A stretch of 64,000 nt of DNA from Proteles cristata cristata (taxonomy: Eukaryota > Chordata > Mammalia > Carnivora > Hyaenidae), in assembly GCA_017311185.1 (NCBI GenBank), contig JAESUZ010003499.1, forward strand, positions 806,001-870,000. The letters run 5' to 3'. A program made the translations under genes and the position numbers. The notes below the pieces were generated by a model. The model did not search any database. It was not told the origin of the DNA and saw only the letters and a program-made list of their open reading frames with translations. Each line of letters begins with the position of its first letter. The first letter of the stretch is position 1. Of this stretch, positions 24,805 to 35,330 are shown piece by piece.

Positions 24805-25307
24805 AGGCTGCTGGGTTAGCTTTATTCTGCTATTCAACTGCTGTGTTAACTTACTAACTATAGTCTTCGATGTCATACTTGTGCTGCAGAGGTGGAGACA
24901 GATGCCAAAACAGATAATCTGGGGGTCAGGGAGGCCGTGCTGCTTATAGGGGCAACTTCGCGGGGGGCTCTGGGCCTTGTGAATTGATGGTGAGTAGAAG
25001 ACAGAAGATCCTCTGTGTTATTCCAGGATGGGAGTCCACCCGGCTGAAACACCGTGCTTTTAAAGGCTCGAAACCAGCCCTCGTGCCGGACTCTGCGGGC
25101 AACCCACGGGGCTGGCGGCACGCCCCCCAGGCTCTGCCTCAGAACAGGAGAGAGCAGGTCTTCAGGCCGGACGCAGCCCAGTGTGCGTGAAGTGGTGAGT
25201 TTCATAGTTCTCTGCGGAGCCTCGCGTGGGGACCTCAAACCAGCTTCTTCGCTTTCAAGAGCTGCTCCGCTCAGGTACGCACGGTCCCGACCTCCCGATG
25301 TCTCTCC
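24805..25307 (-). other. EXOSC2: EXOSC2 3' untranslated region
   Basis: It runs about 500 nt from the TAA to just past the first minus-strand AATAAA. No interspersed repeat is recognised inside. The end point is inferred from the signal only. Confidence 0.65.
24821..24826 (-). terminator. EXOSC2: Polyadenylation signal AATAAA, EXOSC2
   Basis: TTTATT on plus is AATAAA on minus, the first such hexamer downstream of the EXOSC2 stop. Cleavage would be expected 10-30 nt further, near 24,800. Confidence 0.65.
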
Positions 25308-25388
25308 TTATCCCTCCTGTTCTAGAAGCCTCTGGCGTGTTTCCATCACTATTTCCTCCATTATTTCTGGCTTTAAGATGTCTTTGAT
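25308..25388 (-). CDS. EXOSC2: EXOSC2 coding exon 9 and stop
   Basis: Residues 268-293, IKDILKPEIMEEIV... ending LEQEG, then TAA at 25,308-25,310. The acceptor has a long pyrimidine tract ending ctttag. Confidence 0.95.
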   Translation of the reverse strand: MKDILKPEIMEEIVMETRQRLLEQEG

Positions 25389-28300
25389 CTAAAGAAGAAA
25401 AAGGTATTTGTTCAGAAAAGAAACCAACTGTGAGCAACTATGAGCCGACCCAAATGCAGAAACCAAGCACAGTTACCATAACCCTTCTATTTTCTATATT
25501 CCTTTCATTTATCAGAGACTCAGGTCTGCTAGACCCGGCTTAACAAATCATCAAGAAGCCCCAGTAAACAGGGGCGCCTGGGGAACTCAATCGGTTAAGT
25601 GTCTTGACTTCAGCTCAGGTCATGATCTCATGGTTCGTGGGTTCGAGCCCCACGTCAGGCTCTGTGCTGACAGCTCAGAGCCTGGAGCCTGCTTCAGGTT
25701 CTGTGTGTCCCTCTCTCTGACCCTCCCCTGCTCACAATGCCTCTCTCTCTCTCAGAAATAAATAAATAAATAAATATCCCCGGTAAACAGCGACAGGAAC
25801 AAAGACCTTATCCTGACACTCACGATAAAGCTGAAATCCGGGATGGCAAGGGGACGTCCTGACAGCTGCTGCCCTGACCCAGTCCTGCCCGACGCCCCCA
25901 CCCCCCGAATCCCCGCACTGACACTAGGCACCGCGAACATCACAAGTGTCCCAGGGAGGCGTCTATCGGACCCTCGAGAGGGCTGCCCACCGGATCACGC
26001 CCAGACCGACAGCCACGGTAACAGTTTCTGGGGGACGGGCGCTCTCGCCAAGGAGGCGCCGGAGCAGACGGCGAACACGCAGTGCCGGCCCCGCGGACGG
26101 GCGCGGGGAAGGGACGGCCTGGCCGGAGTACCTGGTGGGGGAGGGACGCCTCGTAGCAGTACAGGATGCTGGTGTCGTACAGCATCATCCTCTGAGTGAC
26201 CAGCGACACGATGCAGTTCCGGAGCCGGGAGATCACCTCCCGGTCGGTGAGGGACACGGGCTACCAGCGGGCGCAGAGGGAAAACAGAATCAGAGCGAGA
26301 GTCGGCGAACAGTCCCGGCAAATCACAGGAATCATTTGCAGCTAAACCCGTAGCACTGTGGGACCCCAACCAGCCAAACGGCTGACTCCGAGGGAGACGG
26401 AAAAGGAGGCCCCTTCGCGAGCTGTTACCCGGTAACTCGCTATCTCTGCCAACGAAGATCAAAGCACTTCCACCCCCATCCCCTCTTCAGGAAAAGAGAA
26501 CGCATGGGGCGCCTGGGCAGCTCAGTCGGTTAAGCGTCAACTTCGGCTCAAGTCAGGATCTCACGACTCGTGAGTTCGAGCCCCACGTTGGGCTCGCTGC
26601 TGTCAGCAGAGCCCGCTTCGGATCCTCTGTCCCCTTTCCTCTCTGCCTTTCCCCCACTGGTTCATTCTCTCTCTCAAAATAAATAAGTAAACTTAAAAAA
26701 TCAAAAGAAAAGGGGCGTCTGGGTGGCCTAGTCGGTGAAGCGCCCAAGTTCACTCAGGTCGTGATCTCACGGTTCATGGGCTTGAGCCCCGCGTCGGGCT
26801 CTGTGCCGACAGCTCGGAGCCTGGAGCCTGCTTCGGATTGTGTGCCCCCCTCTCGGATTCTGCTTTCCCCTCTCCCCCTTCCTTGCACGCTGTCTCTCTC
26901 TCTCTCTCTCAAAAATAAATATTTAAAAAAATCTATAATAAATAAAAAGAGAGACAGGACAACACAAAGCTCACGAAGACACCTCGATGCAGAGCCAAAC
27001 TGAGACCACGGCAGCCATGCCGTGTCATGAGCGGCTCCGCCTGTCCCAGAAGCACCGCGAGGATGGAGCGCCGCCCCGCCGCGACAGCCGCACTGCGCTT
27101 CCTCACCTCCAGGTTGGCGACGAAGCCCCCCGCATCCTCTTCTTTGTGCTCGGGTGTGGGGTAGATCCAGATAAAGCCGTTGTTGCCCAGGATCACCGAC
27201 GCGCCACATGGCAAGTCATGGAAGTGAGTCTTCTGCCGTTTCACCAGGGAGGGGGACACCTGGACCAGCACGCCCTGACCTAGCTGGGGACACACACACA
27301 CACCAAGTCACCGTAGGTCATCTGTGCGGTGGTGAAAAGCCGACCACAGGAGGCGCATCACGTTACGGCGAAGCAGGGCCACTCCTGTCGCCAACGGCAG
27401 TCCCCTGGACGCGCACACACGGGAAACACTCCCGGAGAGGGCTTCCCGATGCAGAGGTCGTTCGTGTGTCCCAAGAGAAGGGCACTTTACAGGCTCTTCT
27501 CCCATCTTCCCGCCATCCTATATTTATCATCAAATCCAAGGTCGCTGCGCCCAGCAGTCAGAGAAGCTGGAGCTAATGAGGAGGTGAGCCCGAAACTCTT
27601 GTGGGCCAAGGCGCGCTCTTCTCTTCCACCTTGATCCCAACCGCCTACCCTGCCTGTGAAACGCGTGCCGCAGGGTGAGAGGACCGGCCAAGGGCTGGGT
27701 GCAAATCCACCCCGGGTCCTGGCAGGCCAGCTCCAAGCCCCCATCCTGCTGACGGAGGGTCTGCAGGACCCAGTCCCGTGAAAGTCAGCACATGCGGTGC
27801 TACTTTCCACCTACTTCAAGGCTGCGTGCGTGGCTGCCCATGGCCGCTCCACAAGGGAACAGGCTTCCGTCCCACTCTGGAATGAAAAGGTTCACCCAGA
27901 TGAAGCCAAGAGACTAGGGAGTCACGGTTTGTTTTAGAAAGTATGTCATCAGGGGTGCCTGGGTCGCTCAGTAGATTGAGCATCCGATGTGGGCTCAGGT
28001 CATGATCTCACGATGCGTGGGTTCGAGCCCTGTGTCAGGCTCTGTGCTAACAGCTCAGAGCCCGGAGCCTGCTTCCAATTGTGTGTCTCCCTCTCTCTCT
28101 GCCCCTCCCCGCTCCCATCTGTCTCTCTCTCAAAAAATAAACATTAAAAAAAAAATTTTTTTTTCTTTAAAAAGTATGCTGTCGGGTGCCTGGGTGGCTC
28201 AGTGGGTTAAGCATTCGACTTCAGCCCAGGTCACGATCTCGTGGTTGGTGGGTTCGAGCCCCATGTTGGGCTCTGCACTGACAGCTCAGAGCCTGAAGCC

Positions 28301-31300
28301 TGCTTCTGATTCGGTGCCTCCCTTTCTTTCCCTCCCCTGCTCATCCTCTGTATCTCTTTCAAAAATAAACATTATAAAAATAAAGAATAAGAAAATTATG
28401 CTGCTAAAAAACAGCCTCAGTAATGTAACCTCACACAAGAAAAGCAGTGACGTTTCATTTAGAGGCTCAGTGGCAAACCAACCGTGCCGAGTGATGCTAT
28501 CAGATCCATTTACTGACGGACATTTGTCTGGAGCCAAGGCCTTCGGGTTTCAAGGCACCACCTCCCTCTGCTCCGGGTACAGCCTCTAGCCCTGGCCCCA
28601 GTGTGGAGTGGCAGCGCCCCGGGAGGAACAGGCGCAGCAGCTCTCCGGCCACAACCATCCGCTCGCTAGGAGGAGAGTTAGAAGCTGTCGTCCGTGGGGC
28701 GCCCGGGTGGCTTAGTCGGTTAAGCGTCCGACTTTCGCTCAGGTCATGATCTCGCGGTTCGTGGGTTCGAGCCCCGGGTCGGGCTCTGTGCTGACTGCCA
28801 GCTCAGAGCCTGGAGCCTGTTTCAGTCTGTGACTCCCTCTTTCTCTGACCCTCCCCCTGCTCACGCTGTCTCTCTCTCTCCTAGAAATAAATAAAACATT
28901 AAAAAAATTAAAAAAAAAAAAAAAAGCTGTCGTCCGTTACAGCACCGCTGACCCGCGAACCTGCCGGCGTGCAGGACGCCAGCCTGTAACGCTGAGCTTC
29001 TGGAGTCCTCTAGGGCCGAATCCCAGAGAGCCTCTGGGATACAGAAGAAAGGACTCGAAGCCTCAGTCAGCACGCGACAACAGCAAAGTCCAACTCACTT
29101 TTCCGTATTTCAGACTCCTCGTGTGCAGAGAGACGGCTCCATCGGAGAACACCGCCTGCACTTCCGCCTGGCCAGGCTGATCAAGGAACAAACGCTTCCA
29201 GGCCCGCTGCCTTCCGGCGTCCCTGCCCTTCCCTCCCGTCCCTAGCAGTCCCACCCGCAGCCGCAGCAGCCCCGGGGACGTCACTGCAACAAGGTCTCTC
29301 GCCCCCTTGCTTCTCGTGAAGGTCCTGACACGAACACCTTTTCTCTTCCTCCCTGGGTAAGAGCTACCGTGCTTACGAGAAGTGGAGTCGAGCCCAGGGT
29401 CCAGGCCACCGTAAGTTACAAAACCCACGGAAAGGACTCGAGGCAGCAGGTCTGAACAAGAGCCTCAGAGGCCGGTTGGGTTAAGGAGATGCAGGAAGCC
29501 CGCGGCACAGCCCCTGACCCTCGATCCAGGATTCAGATCCCTGCGGGGACCCGTTCTTCCTGGTGGAGGCATACAGCATAAGCCCCATGTCCCAGCTCCA
29601 CAGAGAACAGAGACGCTGCAACGCAAGGTGCGGGATACACTGATAAGGTCCCCTTCCTGCAAGAACCCTCTCATCGCCAGCTCATCTTCCGCAGACCTCC
29701 GCCTCTGAAACACACAGAGATGCCGTTACTGAAGTCAGACAGATGCTGCCACAAGTTCACTCTCCACCTTCTTTCTCTTTCACTTCCGTTCAAGGTGTCT
29801 GCAGCCAAGGCATTCAAACGCTAGAGTAGATAAGCGGCGTCACTCAAGGAAAACCAGAGCGATCGCCACTACTTTCTGTCTCCTGGAAAGAGATCCCCGG
29901 GGCTCCTCTTCCTCCTCCATCCCGCCTTCCTCTGGATAAACTTCCAGCTCCTTCCATGATACTGAAAATGCTCCCAGTGGTGCCCAGCCCTGTTTCCCAA
30001 ACTCACCTTCCATGGCAGCCGTCCCCGCTCCAGCAGGGCCAGCCTACTGCCTGCCTGACTGGATCTTTACTCACACGTTTCCCATCAGCTCAGATTCCCT
30101 GTGAAATTCTACCCATCCTTCAAGGATCAAACCCAACACCCCTCTTTCCTATGAGCACTCACTCCTTCTGCACAATCACACACCTCTTTATCCCTCCGAC
30201 TGCCCGTATTCAGACCACTTATTTCGCTCCCCCGCTCATCTGCACACTCTTTAAAGAACTCAGTCGCACCTCCTTTATCTTGCATTCTCTGGAGAAGCTA
30301 GCACAGTGAGCCTCTTCGCACATATGTGCTGGACTGAAGATAAATGTAAACCATGGCATTTTACAAAAGGCTGTCCCTTAGGCCCTGTAGTTGTCTGGGA
30401 TAACCAGATGCCATTCAGTTCATGAAAAGCAAAGAATTTAAGCACAACTTTTCAAGGAACACATTCACTGTGCAAAGCCAATGCACCCAGAAAAGGAAAA
30501 TGGGCACCAAGCATCTGAGAGCTTCTCTCCCAACTCTCTTTGGGGATCGCTCCCCATGGCTCGCTGTTCCAGATCCTACAACATACCAATTGCTGCTGCT
30601 TTTGGGAGGCCTGGGCCAGTAAAAAGCCTATGTGTGGGGCACCTGGATGGCTTAGTCAGTTTAGCATCCGACATCGGCTCACGTCATTCATTATCTTCTA
30701 GCTCATGAATTCAAGCTCCACACTGGGCTCTGCGCTGACAGCTCAGAGCCTGGAGCCTGCTTCAGATTCTGTGTCTGTCTCTTGGCCCCTCACCAGCTTG
30801 TGCGCTCACTCGCTCTCTCTCTCTCAAAAAATAAATAAATAAATAAACATTAAAAAAAATTTAATCTGGGGCGCCTAGGTGACTTAGTCGGTTAAGTGTC
30901 CGACTTTCGCTTAGGTCATGATCTCGCGGTTTGTGGGTTCGAGCCCCGCGTCGGGCTCTGTGCTGACTGCCAGCTCACAGCCTGGAGCCTGTTTCTGTCT
31001 GTGACTCCCTCTCTCTGACCCTCCCCTGCTCACGCTGTCTCTCTCTCTCTCCTAGAAATAAATAAAAAACATTTTTTAAAAAAATGTAAAAATCTAAGAA
31101 CTTAAAAAAAAAGTATACAGGGACGCCTGAGTGGCTCAGTCAGTTAAGCGTCCGACTTCTGCTCAGGTCATGATCTCATGGTTCGTGGGTACAAGCCCCT
31201 GTCGGGCTCTGTGCTGACAGCTAGCTCAAAGCCTGGAGCCTATTTCAGATTCTGTGTCTCCCTCTCTCTGTGACCCTCCCCTGCTCACGCTGTCTCTCTC

Positions 31301-34300
31301 TTTCTCAAAAATAAATAAAAAACATTTTTAAAAAAAAAAGCATACGTGTAACACAGGCAGCAAACCTCACAGCAGACAAACAAGACTAAAAGAGGCAGCC
31401 TCACTAAAAGCAGAGCTCTCCAGTGAAGCAACAGACCCCAGACTTCTTGCTAGCAAATTCTACAGCACAGCATGGAGACCCTTACCAGCTCTCCTCCGGG
31501 AAGGTTCATAGATGAGAGAAGCAGGACCGAATCCAGCCTAGAGTTGGTCTCCACCTTCCACCTCTTCTGTTGAACCTACAGAGAAATTTCACGGTCAGAC
31601 AGGCCCCAGAGACAAGCGCTCGTGTCATAAGCAACCAATAATCCCCAACGCGACAAGCCACCTATTTACATCAAAGGGCACATCAGGGTCCAATGCAATG
31701 AATGCCCCATTTGCATCACTACACAGGCAATGACTGTGCCAGCCATTCAGTCACCAGCGTGCTTTCACTTTGTAAAAACCAATCTGGTATCGACTTTACC
31801 TCTGTGATTCTCCCCACTACGATGTCTCCTACTTCACCGTTATATCTGAAAGATAAGACAAAAGGTCGTCCATCAGTAAAAAGACCTCATTACAAGACCA
31901 AGCATCATTCATGATTTCGGTTAAAAAGGATGAGTGCCTTAATTACCCACCACATTTAAATATGGTAAATTCGAGGGGTGCCTGAGTGGCTCAGTCGGTT
32001 AAGCGACTGACTTCGGCTCAGGTCATGATCTCATGGTTCGTGGGTCCAAGCCCCGCGTCGGGCTCTGTGCTGACTGCCAGCTCAGAGCCTGGAGCCTGTT
32101 TCAGAGTCTGTGACTCCCTCTCTCTCTGGCCCTCCCCTACTCACACTGTCTCTCTAAGAAATAAATAAAATATTAAAAAAATTTTAATATGATAAATTCA
32201 CATAAGTATGCTTTTTAAACTTCTTTCCGGGAACTGATAAGTTCAAACATTCCTACATGTATAAAGTCTTCATTAACTATTCTTACACAAACCATTTATT
32301 CCAAATAGTTCATTAAGCCTAAAACCCCTACTTTGTTAATTACATGCCAATGGTAAGCACGGACTATTTCCTGGTGGGCTCTGGAACACAGATGGCTTCT
32401 GCATCAGCAAAGGAGGAGGAGACTGAGACAGGACCCCACCCCAACCCACGGTCTCCCCCCACAAGGTGCGCGCCTCCAGCCCGTTAGTTCCTTATTGCAA
32501 TTCTAATGACGAGGTGTTCCATGCTGAAGGCTCCGGCCGGGGACCTCTCCTCTGTTGGCGCACATTCACCGATGGTGAGCTCATCCAACTGAATGGCTTT
32601 AAATACCACCAATGACTATCCCATCCCCTGAATTCCAGGCTCTAGTCAACTGCTGGCTACCCAGCATCTCTAGTTACGTGACTTAAAGGCATTTCCAAAT
32701 GACACCAACCTAAAGCAAAGCTTTCCCAAAGCCCTTTCCCCAGCCGCCATCACAAACTGGTCCCCTCCCAGCCATCACGGTCTCGGTCTCAGTAAATGGC
32801 AACACCATCCCTCCAGTCGCTCGAGCCAAAAAGTTTGGGAGTCCTTGGAGGATCCCTTGATTTCTCGCTCTCTCTCCCCACTTTCCCTCCTTGCTCTCTC
32901 TCTCATGCTCCAAGACAAATCCAGCAGCTGATCCTACTGGCTCTACCTTCAAAATATACACAGAAATAAAAGGCATCCCAATTGGAAAAGAAGTAACACT
33001 ATCTCTATTCACAGACATGGTCCTATATATGGAAAATTCCAAAGAATACAAAATCCAGCACTGTTGCATAATAATAAAAAAAACATCAACCACCTCAGGA
33101 CACAAAATGGATGCAGATTCAGCCACTCTTCCCCACTCCTACCGCCATCTTGGTCCAAGCCACCATCACTTCAGATGATGAAAATAGTCCATTAACGTGG
33201 CTCCCTAAGCCTGCCCCTGGCCCCCTTCAATCTCCTCACAGCAGCCAGAGTGAAGAGAAGTCAGACCATGTCCGTCTTCTGCTCCGCCCCTTCCAGAGGC
33301 TTCCCAGATTACATACGGCGGAAGACAAACCGCTTACCATGGCTACAAGGCAGGCTGTCTGCCCACCTCATCTCTCTACCTGCATCTGCCCCTACGCTCC
33401 CCCTTGCTCTCTCGGTTCCAACCCCACTGGCTTCCTTTCGGGAGCTAACCTTTATCAAGCCCTTCTAGGTAGTGGCTGGGCCCTGTGTAAGTCCTTTACA
33501 CGTCCTATTTCAATGAATTCTAATGAAAGTCCCACAAAGTGGGTCATACGATTATCCTCATTTTGCAGAGGAGGCAACCAAGGTTTGGAGAGGTCAAGTC
33601 ATGGGGGGGGGGAACCTCCGAGGCCCACACTTACCTATGGCCACCTACACCCTTTCAAAAGCGCAGACCTACCAAATCGCAGACCTAAGGCAGGTGGGGG
33701 TTGGGGGGGAACACCCGGTTGTGTGACATAAATGACGCAGAATACACACCTTTCGTTCTCACCTGGTTTTCAAAGCTTTCACACAGATCAACTTGTTTAC
33801 CCTCTCCACGGAGCCGGCCACAGATGCAATGAGCTTCTCCTCCCCCATGTAGGTTCCGTGGCCCCTGTAACAAGAGTAGGATGTCAAGAATACACTTGAG
33901 ATGAGGAACAACATATTCCTCACAGGCTCCTTCTACCGTAAAGCCCGGCTTCTCCCTCTGCCCACAACACTCCTTTCGAGAGCTTCATGGACATCGCCTT
34001 TGTCTTACTCCCGTCTACTCAAGTGGCACCTTCTCCATTACGCCCACCTTGACTATCCCATTTAAAGCAGTCCCCCGCCATGCTGCCACCACCCCCACCG
34101 TATCTCCAACCACATTCCACCGCTTCTGCTCAGCTTTTCTTTCTCCCCATTCCAGTGATCACCACACACACGAACCCATTTGTTGTGTTCATTGCTGATT
34201 ATCGGTCTCTCCTGAAATACACACTCCACAGGACAGGGGTTTCCACCTTGATCACAGTTGTAATCCAACCGCACGTAATTTAAATACGAGTGGACTTCAT

Positions 34301-35212
34301 GAAGGAAAGACTGACACTTAAGATCCCCTAGGTTCCAACAACCTCAAACCAAAAGGTTAAAGGGCACAGCTATCAAGGCTGTACTCCTCTCCTGTCCAGA
34401 AAGTCTTACACAGCGCTAGTGTTTATCTAGGATGGTGATATAATGGCGAGTCTTCCTTCTTTTATTATTCCTTGATGTAACCCTCATTTCCCTATCAGTT
34501 ACTGTCACGATCACCATTGTCCAGAGGACAAACGTGACGTTGGAGAGAACACGGCTAACAACGCGGGATGGCGCAGGACCGGGAACCTCAACTGTCCGGG
34601 CCCAGAGCCTTCGTTCTCAACCACACATATCTTACTGACCCCAGATTCAAAAGGTGTATTCGGGTGCATATATACCGTGCGGCGTATCTGTATGCCCTAA
34701 GTACAAACAATCACTGAAACCAAGCGCCTGGCTAAGAGATGTCGCTAAGAGGCGACCAAGTCAGAAACTGAAAAGGGGTCTCTGGCTCCTAACCCCCACC
34801 CCCAGTTTTGCAGGTCTCCAACGAAGAAGACGAGGAAGTCTGAGATCGGGGCCTCGGGCAGAGCACCCAAGACGCCTCGATATCAGAAGCCCAGGAGAGA
34901 GGCGTTCCCAAGGGCTGAGGCCAACGCGGACGGGGACTATCTGCGAGCTCAAGGCCTCGGAAACAAGGGGACTGTGATGCTCGGCTGTGCCCTGCGCCTG
35001 GCGTGTACTTAGGTGCAAGGGAACAGAGGCCACGTGCAGAGAGCCCAGCCGCCGCCCTTTGGGGCCCCGAGTCCCCAAGTCCCCACGTACCGCATGAATC
35101 CCGTGTCCGTGGTGATCGTGTCCCCCGGAACCACCAAGTGTTTCTTAGTTTCGCGGCCCAAACTCTCGCTAAGGGGCTTGCGAGCAACGGGAAGCCTCAT
35201 CTCCATCGCCAT
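25308..35212 (-). CDS. EXOSC2: EXOSC2 (RRP4), RNA exosome cap subunit, complete in 9 coding exons
   Basis: EXOSC2/Rrp4 is one of three S1/KH 'cap' subunits (with EXOSC1 and EXOSC3) sitting on the six-subunit ring of the nuclear and cytoplasmic RNA exosome. It helps thread RNA for 3'-5' decay and rRNA processing. Exons at 35,091-35,212, 33,763-33,864, 31,800-31,845, 31,486-31,575, 29,639-29,704, 29,099-29,167, 27,107-27,283, 26,132-26,260 and 25,308-25,388 sum to 882 nt, i.e. 293 aa plus stop, the human length as I remember it. Every junction is GT-AG and in phase. Rough domains are N-terminal barrel 1-75, S1 about 79-158 and KH about 168-230. Gly30 and Gly198, the residues altered in human SHRF syndrome, are both present. 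The start lies in MAMEMRLPVARKPL. No frameshift or lost residue is seen. Confidence 0.96.
25389..26131 (-). other. EXOSC2: EXOSC2 intron 8
   Basis: 743 bp. It holds one SINE (25,571-25,778). The part next to exon 8 is CpG-rich. No other feature is seen. Confidence 0.9.
25571..25778 (+). mobile_element. CAN-SINE in EXOSC2 intron 8
   Basis: CCCCAGTAAACAG / CCCCGGTAAACAG flank it. Confidence 0.9.
26132..26260 (-). CDS. EXOSC2: EXOSC2 coding exon 8
   Basis: Residues 225-267, beginning PVSLTDREVISRLRN and ending ASLPHQ, the helical C-terminal part. Acceptor tggtag, donor gtactc (weak beyond GTA). Confidence 0.95.
26506..26700 (+). mobile_element. CAN-SINE in EXOSC2 intron 7
   Basis: GGGGCGCCTGGGCAGCTC head; CT tract and A tail. 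Confidence 0.88.
26712..26940 (+). mobile_element. CAN-SINE in EXOSC2 intron 7
   Basis: GGGGCGTCTGGGTGGCCTAG head; tandem to the previous copy. Confidence 0.88.
27107..27283 (-). CDS. EXOSC2: EXOSC2 coding exon 7
   Basis: Residues 166-224, the largest exon (177 nt). It carries HDLPCGASVILGNNGFIWI, the KH-type core with Gly198. Compared with the human protein I recall, EEDAGGFV replaces EEEAGGFI, both conservative. Acceptor ccccag, donor gtgagg. Confidence 0.96.
27952..28165 (+). mobile_element. CAN-SINE in EXOSC2 intron 6
   Basis: Head GGGGTGCCTGGGTCGCTC; diverged. Confidence 0.86.
28184..28384 (+). mobile_element. CAN-SINE in EXOSC2 intron 6
   Basis: GGGTGCCTGGGTGGCTCAG head; older. Confidence 0.86.
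28696..28923 (+). mobile_element. Young CAN-SINE in EXOSC2 intron 6
   Basis: Perfect 14-bp duplication AAGCTGTCGTCCGT (28,682-28,695 and 28,924-28,937); young subfamily. Confidence 0.93.
29099..29167 (-). CDS. EXOSC2: EXOSC2 coding exon 6
   Basis: Residues 143-165, beginning AEVQAVFSDGAVSLHT and ending KYGK: the end of the S1 domain. Acceptor ggccag, donor gtgagt. Confidence 0.95.
29639..29704 (-). CDS. EXOSC2: EXOSC2 coding exon 5
   Basis: Residues 121-142, beginning RRRSAEDELAMRGF and ending EGDLIS. Acceptor tttcag; the donor gtatcc is weak (only GTA matches the consensus well). Confidence 0.94.
30636..30862 (+). mobile_element. CAN-SINE in EXOSC2 intron 4
   Basis: Diverged plus copy. 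Confidence 0.86.
30868..31085 (+). mobile_element. Young CAN-SINE in EXOSC2 intron 4
   Basis: Young subfamily with GACTGCCAGCTCA and CCTAGAAATAAATAAA. Confidence 0.9.
31120..31342 (+). mobile_element. CAN-SINE in EXOSC2 intron 4
   Basis: Third plus copy in a row, ending about 140 bp from exon 4. Confidence 0.88.
31486..31575 (-). CDS. EXOSC2: EXOSC2 coding exon 4
   Basis: Residues 91-120, beginning VQQKRWKVETNSRLDS and ending PGGEL: the core S1 strands that contact RNA in the family. Acceptor ctgtag, donor gtaagg. Confidence 0.95.
31800..31845 (-). CDS. EXOSC2: EXOSC2 coding exon 3 (46 nt)
   Basis: A very short exon encoding RYNGEVGDIVVGRITE (residues 75-90), the entry into the S1 domain. 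Acceptor tttcag, donor gtaaag. At 46 nt its loss would shift the frame. Confidence 0.94.
31976..32185 (+). mobile_element. CAN-SINE in EXOSC2 intron 2
   Basis: ATATGGTAAATTC and ATATGATAAATTC flank it. The copy is intermediate between the old and young subfamilies. Confidence 0.9.
32948..33075 (+). mobile_element. Short L1 ORF2 relic
   Basis: It translates on plus as IPIGKEVTLSLFTDMVLYME, the L1 reverse-transcriptase region with the catalytic FADD motif degraded to FTD. It lies in EXOSC2 intron 2. Confidence 0.7.
33120..33430 (+). mobile_element. L2-type LINE fragment
   Basis: L2-like wording (CAGCAGCCAGAGTGA, CTCCGCCCCTTCCAGAGGC); diverged. Confidence 0.5.
33440..33620 (+). mobile_element. 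MIR in EXOSC2 intron 2
   Basis: It begins with a diverged ATCAAGCCCTTCTAGGTAG and has ATTATCCTCATTTTGCAG and GAGGTCAAGTCA, the MIR order. Confidence 0.65.
33763..33864 (-). CDS. EXOSC2: EXOSC2 coding exon 2
   Basis: Residues 41-75, beginning GHGTYMGEEKLIASVAGSVE and ending in ALKT. Acceptor ttacag and donor gtgaga are both strong. The exon is 102 nt, so skipping it would keep the frame. Confidence 0.95.
33865..35090 (-). other. EXOSC2: EXOSC2 intron 1
   Basis: 1.2 kb. 33,900-34,270 has L2-like wording (a pyrimidine-rich old repeat). The rest is unassigned and becomes CpG-rich towards exon 1. Confidence 0.85.
35091..35212 (-). CDS. EXOSC2: EXOSC2 coding exon 1
   Basis: Residues 1-40 plus two bases of codon 41. 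It starts at ATG 35,210-35,212 (MAMEMRLPVARK) and ends ...GFM-CG|gtacgt. It contains VVPG with Gly30. Two further in-frame ATGs (codons 3 and 5) follow at once, so initiation could use any of the three; the first has the AAGATGG context. Confidence 0.96.
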
Positions 35213-35330
35213 CTTGGCGCCAAAGCAGAGCGCAGGCGCAATCCAGCCGGGAACAGCAACATCCGGCTGCGCTTGGAGGGGCGGGGCGGGGCGGGGCGGG
35301 CCTCAGAGCAACCGCCAATGGGAAGCCGCT
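35204..35330 (-). promoter_or_regulatory. EXOSC2: EXOSC2 promoter: YY1 site over the ATG, E2F-like palindrome, GC boxes, CCAAT
   Basis: On the minus strand the start codon lies inside CCAAGATGGCGATGG, a close match to the YY1 consensus (AAGATGGCGGC). It is directly preceded by TTGGCGCCAA (plus 35,214-35,223), an E2F-type palindrome. Tandem GGGGCGGGGC units (plus 35,278-35,300) form Sp1-type GC boxes. A plus-strand CCAAT lies at 35,315-35,319. There is no TATA box. This is a typical housekeeping, TATA-less promoter, and transcription probably starts within about 60 bp upstream of the ATG. Confidence 0.75.

Larger units (their letters stand above)
26261..27106 (-). other. EXOSC2: EXOSC2 intron 7
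   Basis: 846 bp. Two plus-strand SINEs (26,506-26,940) fill half of it. Nothing else was recognised. Confidence 0.9.
27284..29098 (-). other. EXOSC2: EXOSC2 intron 6
   Basis: 1.8 kb with three plus-strand SINEs (27.95-28.39 and 28.70-28.92 kb). A short CA tract (27,291-27,303) abuts the exon 7 acceptor. 27,300-27,950 shows nothing recognised. Confidence 0.9.
29705..31485 (-). other. EXOSC2: EXOSC2 intron 4
   Basis: 1.8 kb with three plus-strand SINEs in a row (30,636-31,342). 29,930-30,310 looks like an old L2-type repeat. The rest is unassigned. Confidence 0.88.
31846..33762 (-). other. EXOSC2: EXOSC2 intron 2
   Basis: 1.9 kb with a SINE (31,976-32,185), a short L1 ORF2 relic (32,948-33,075), an L2-like block (33,120-33,430) and a MIR (33,440-33,620). 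32,190-32,940 shows nothing assignable. Confidence 0.88.
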
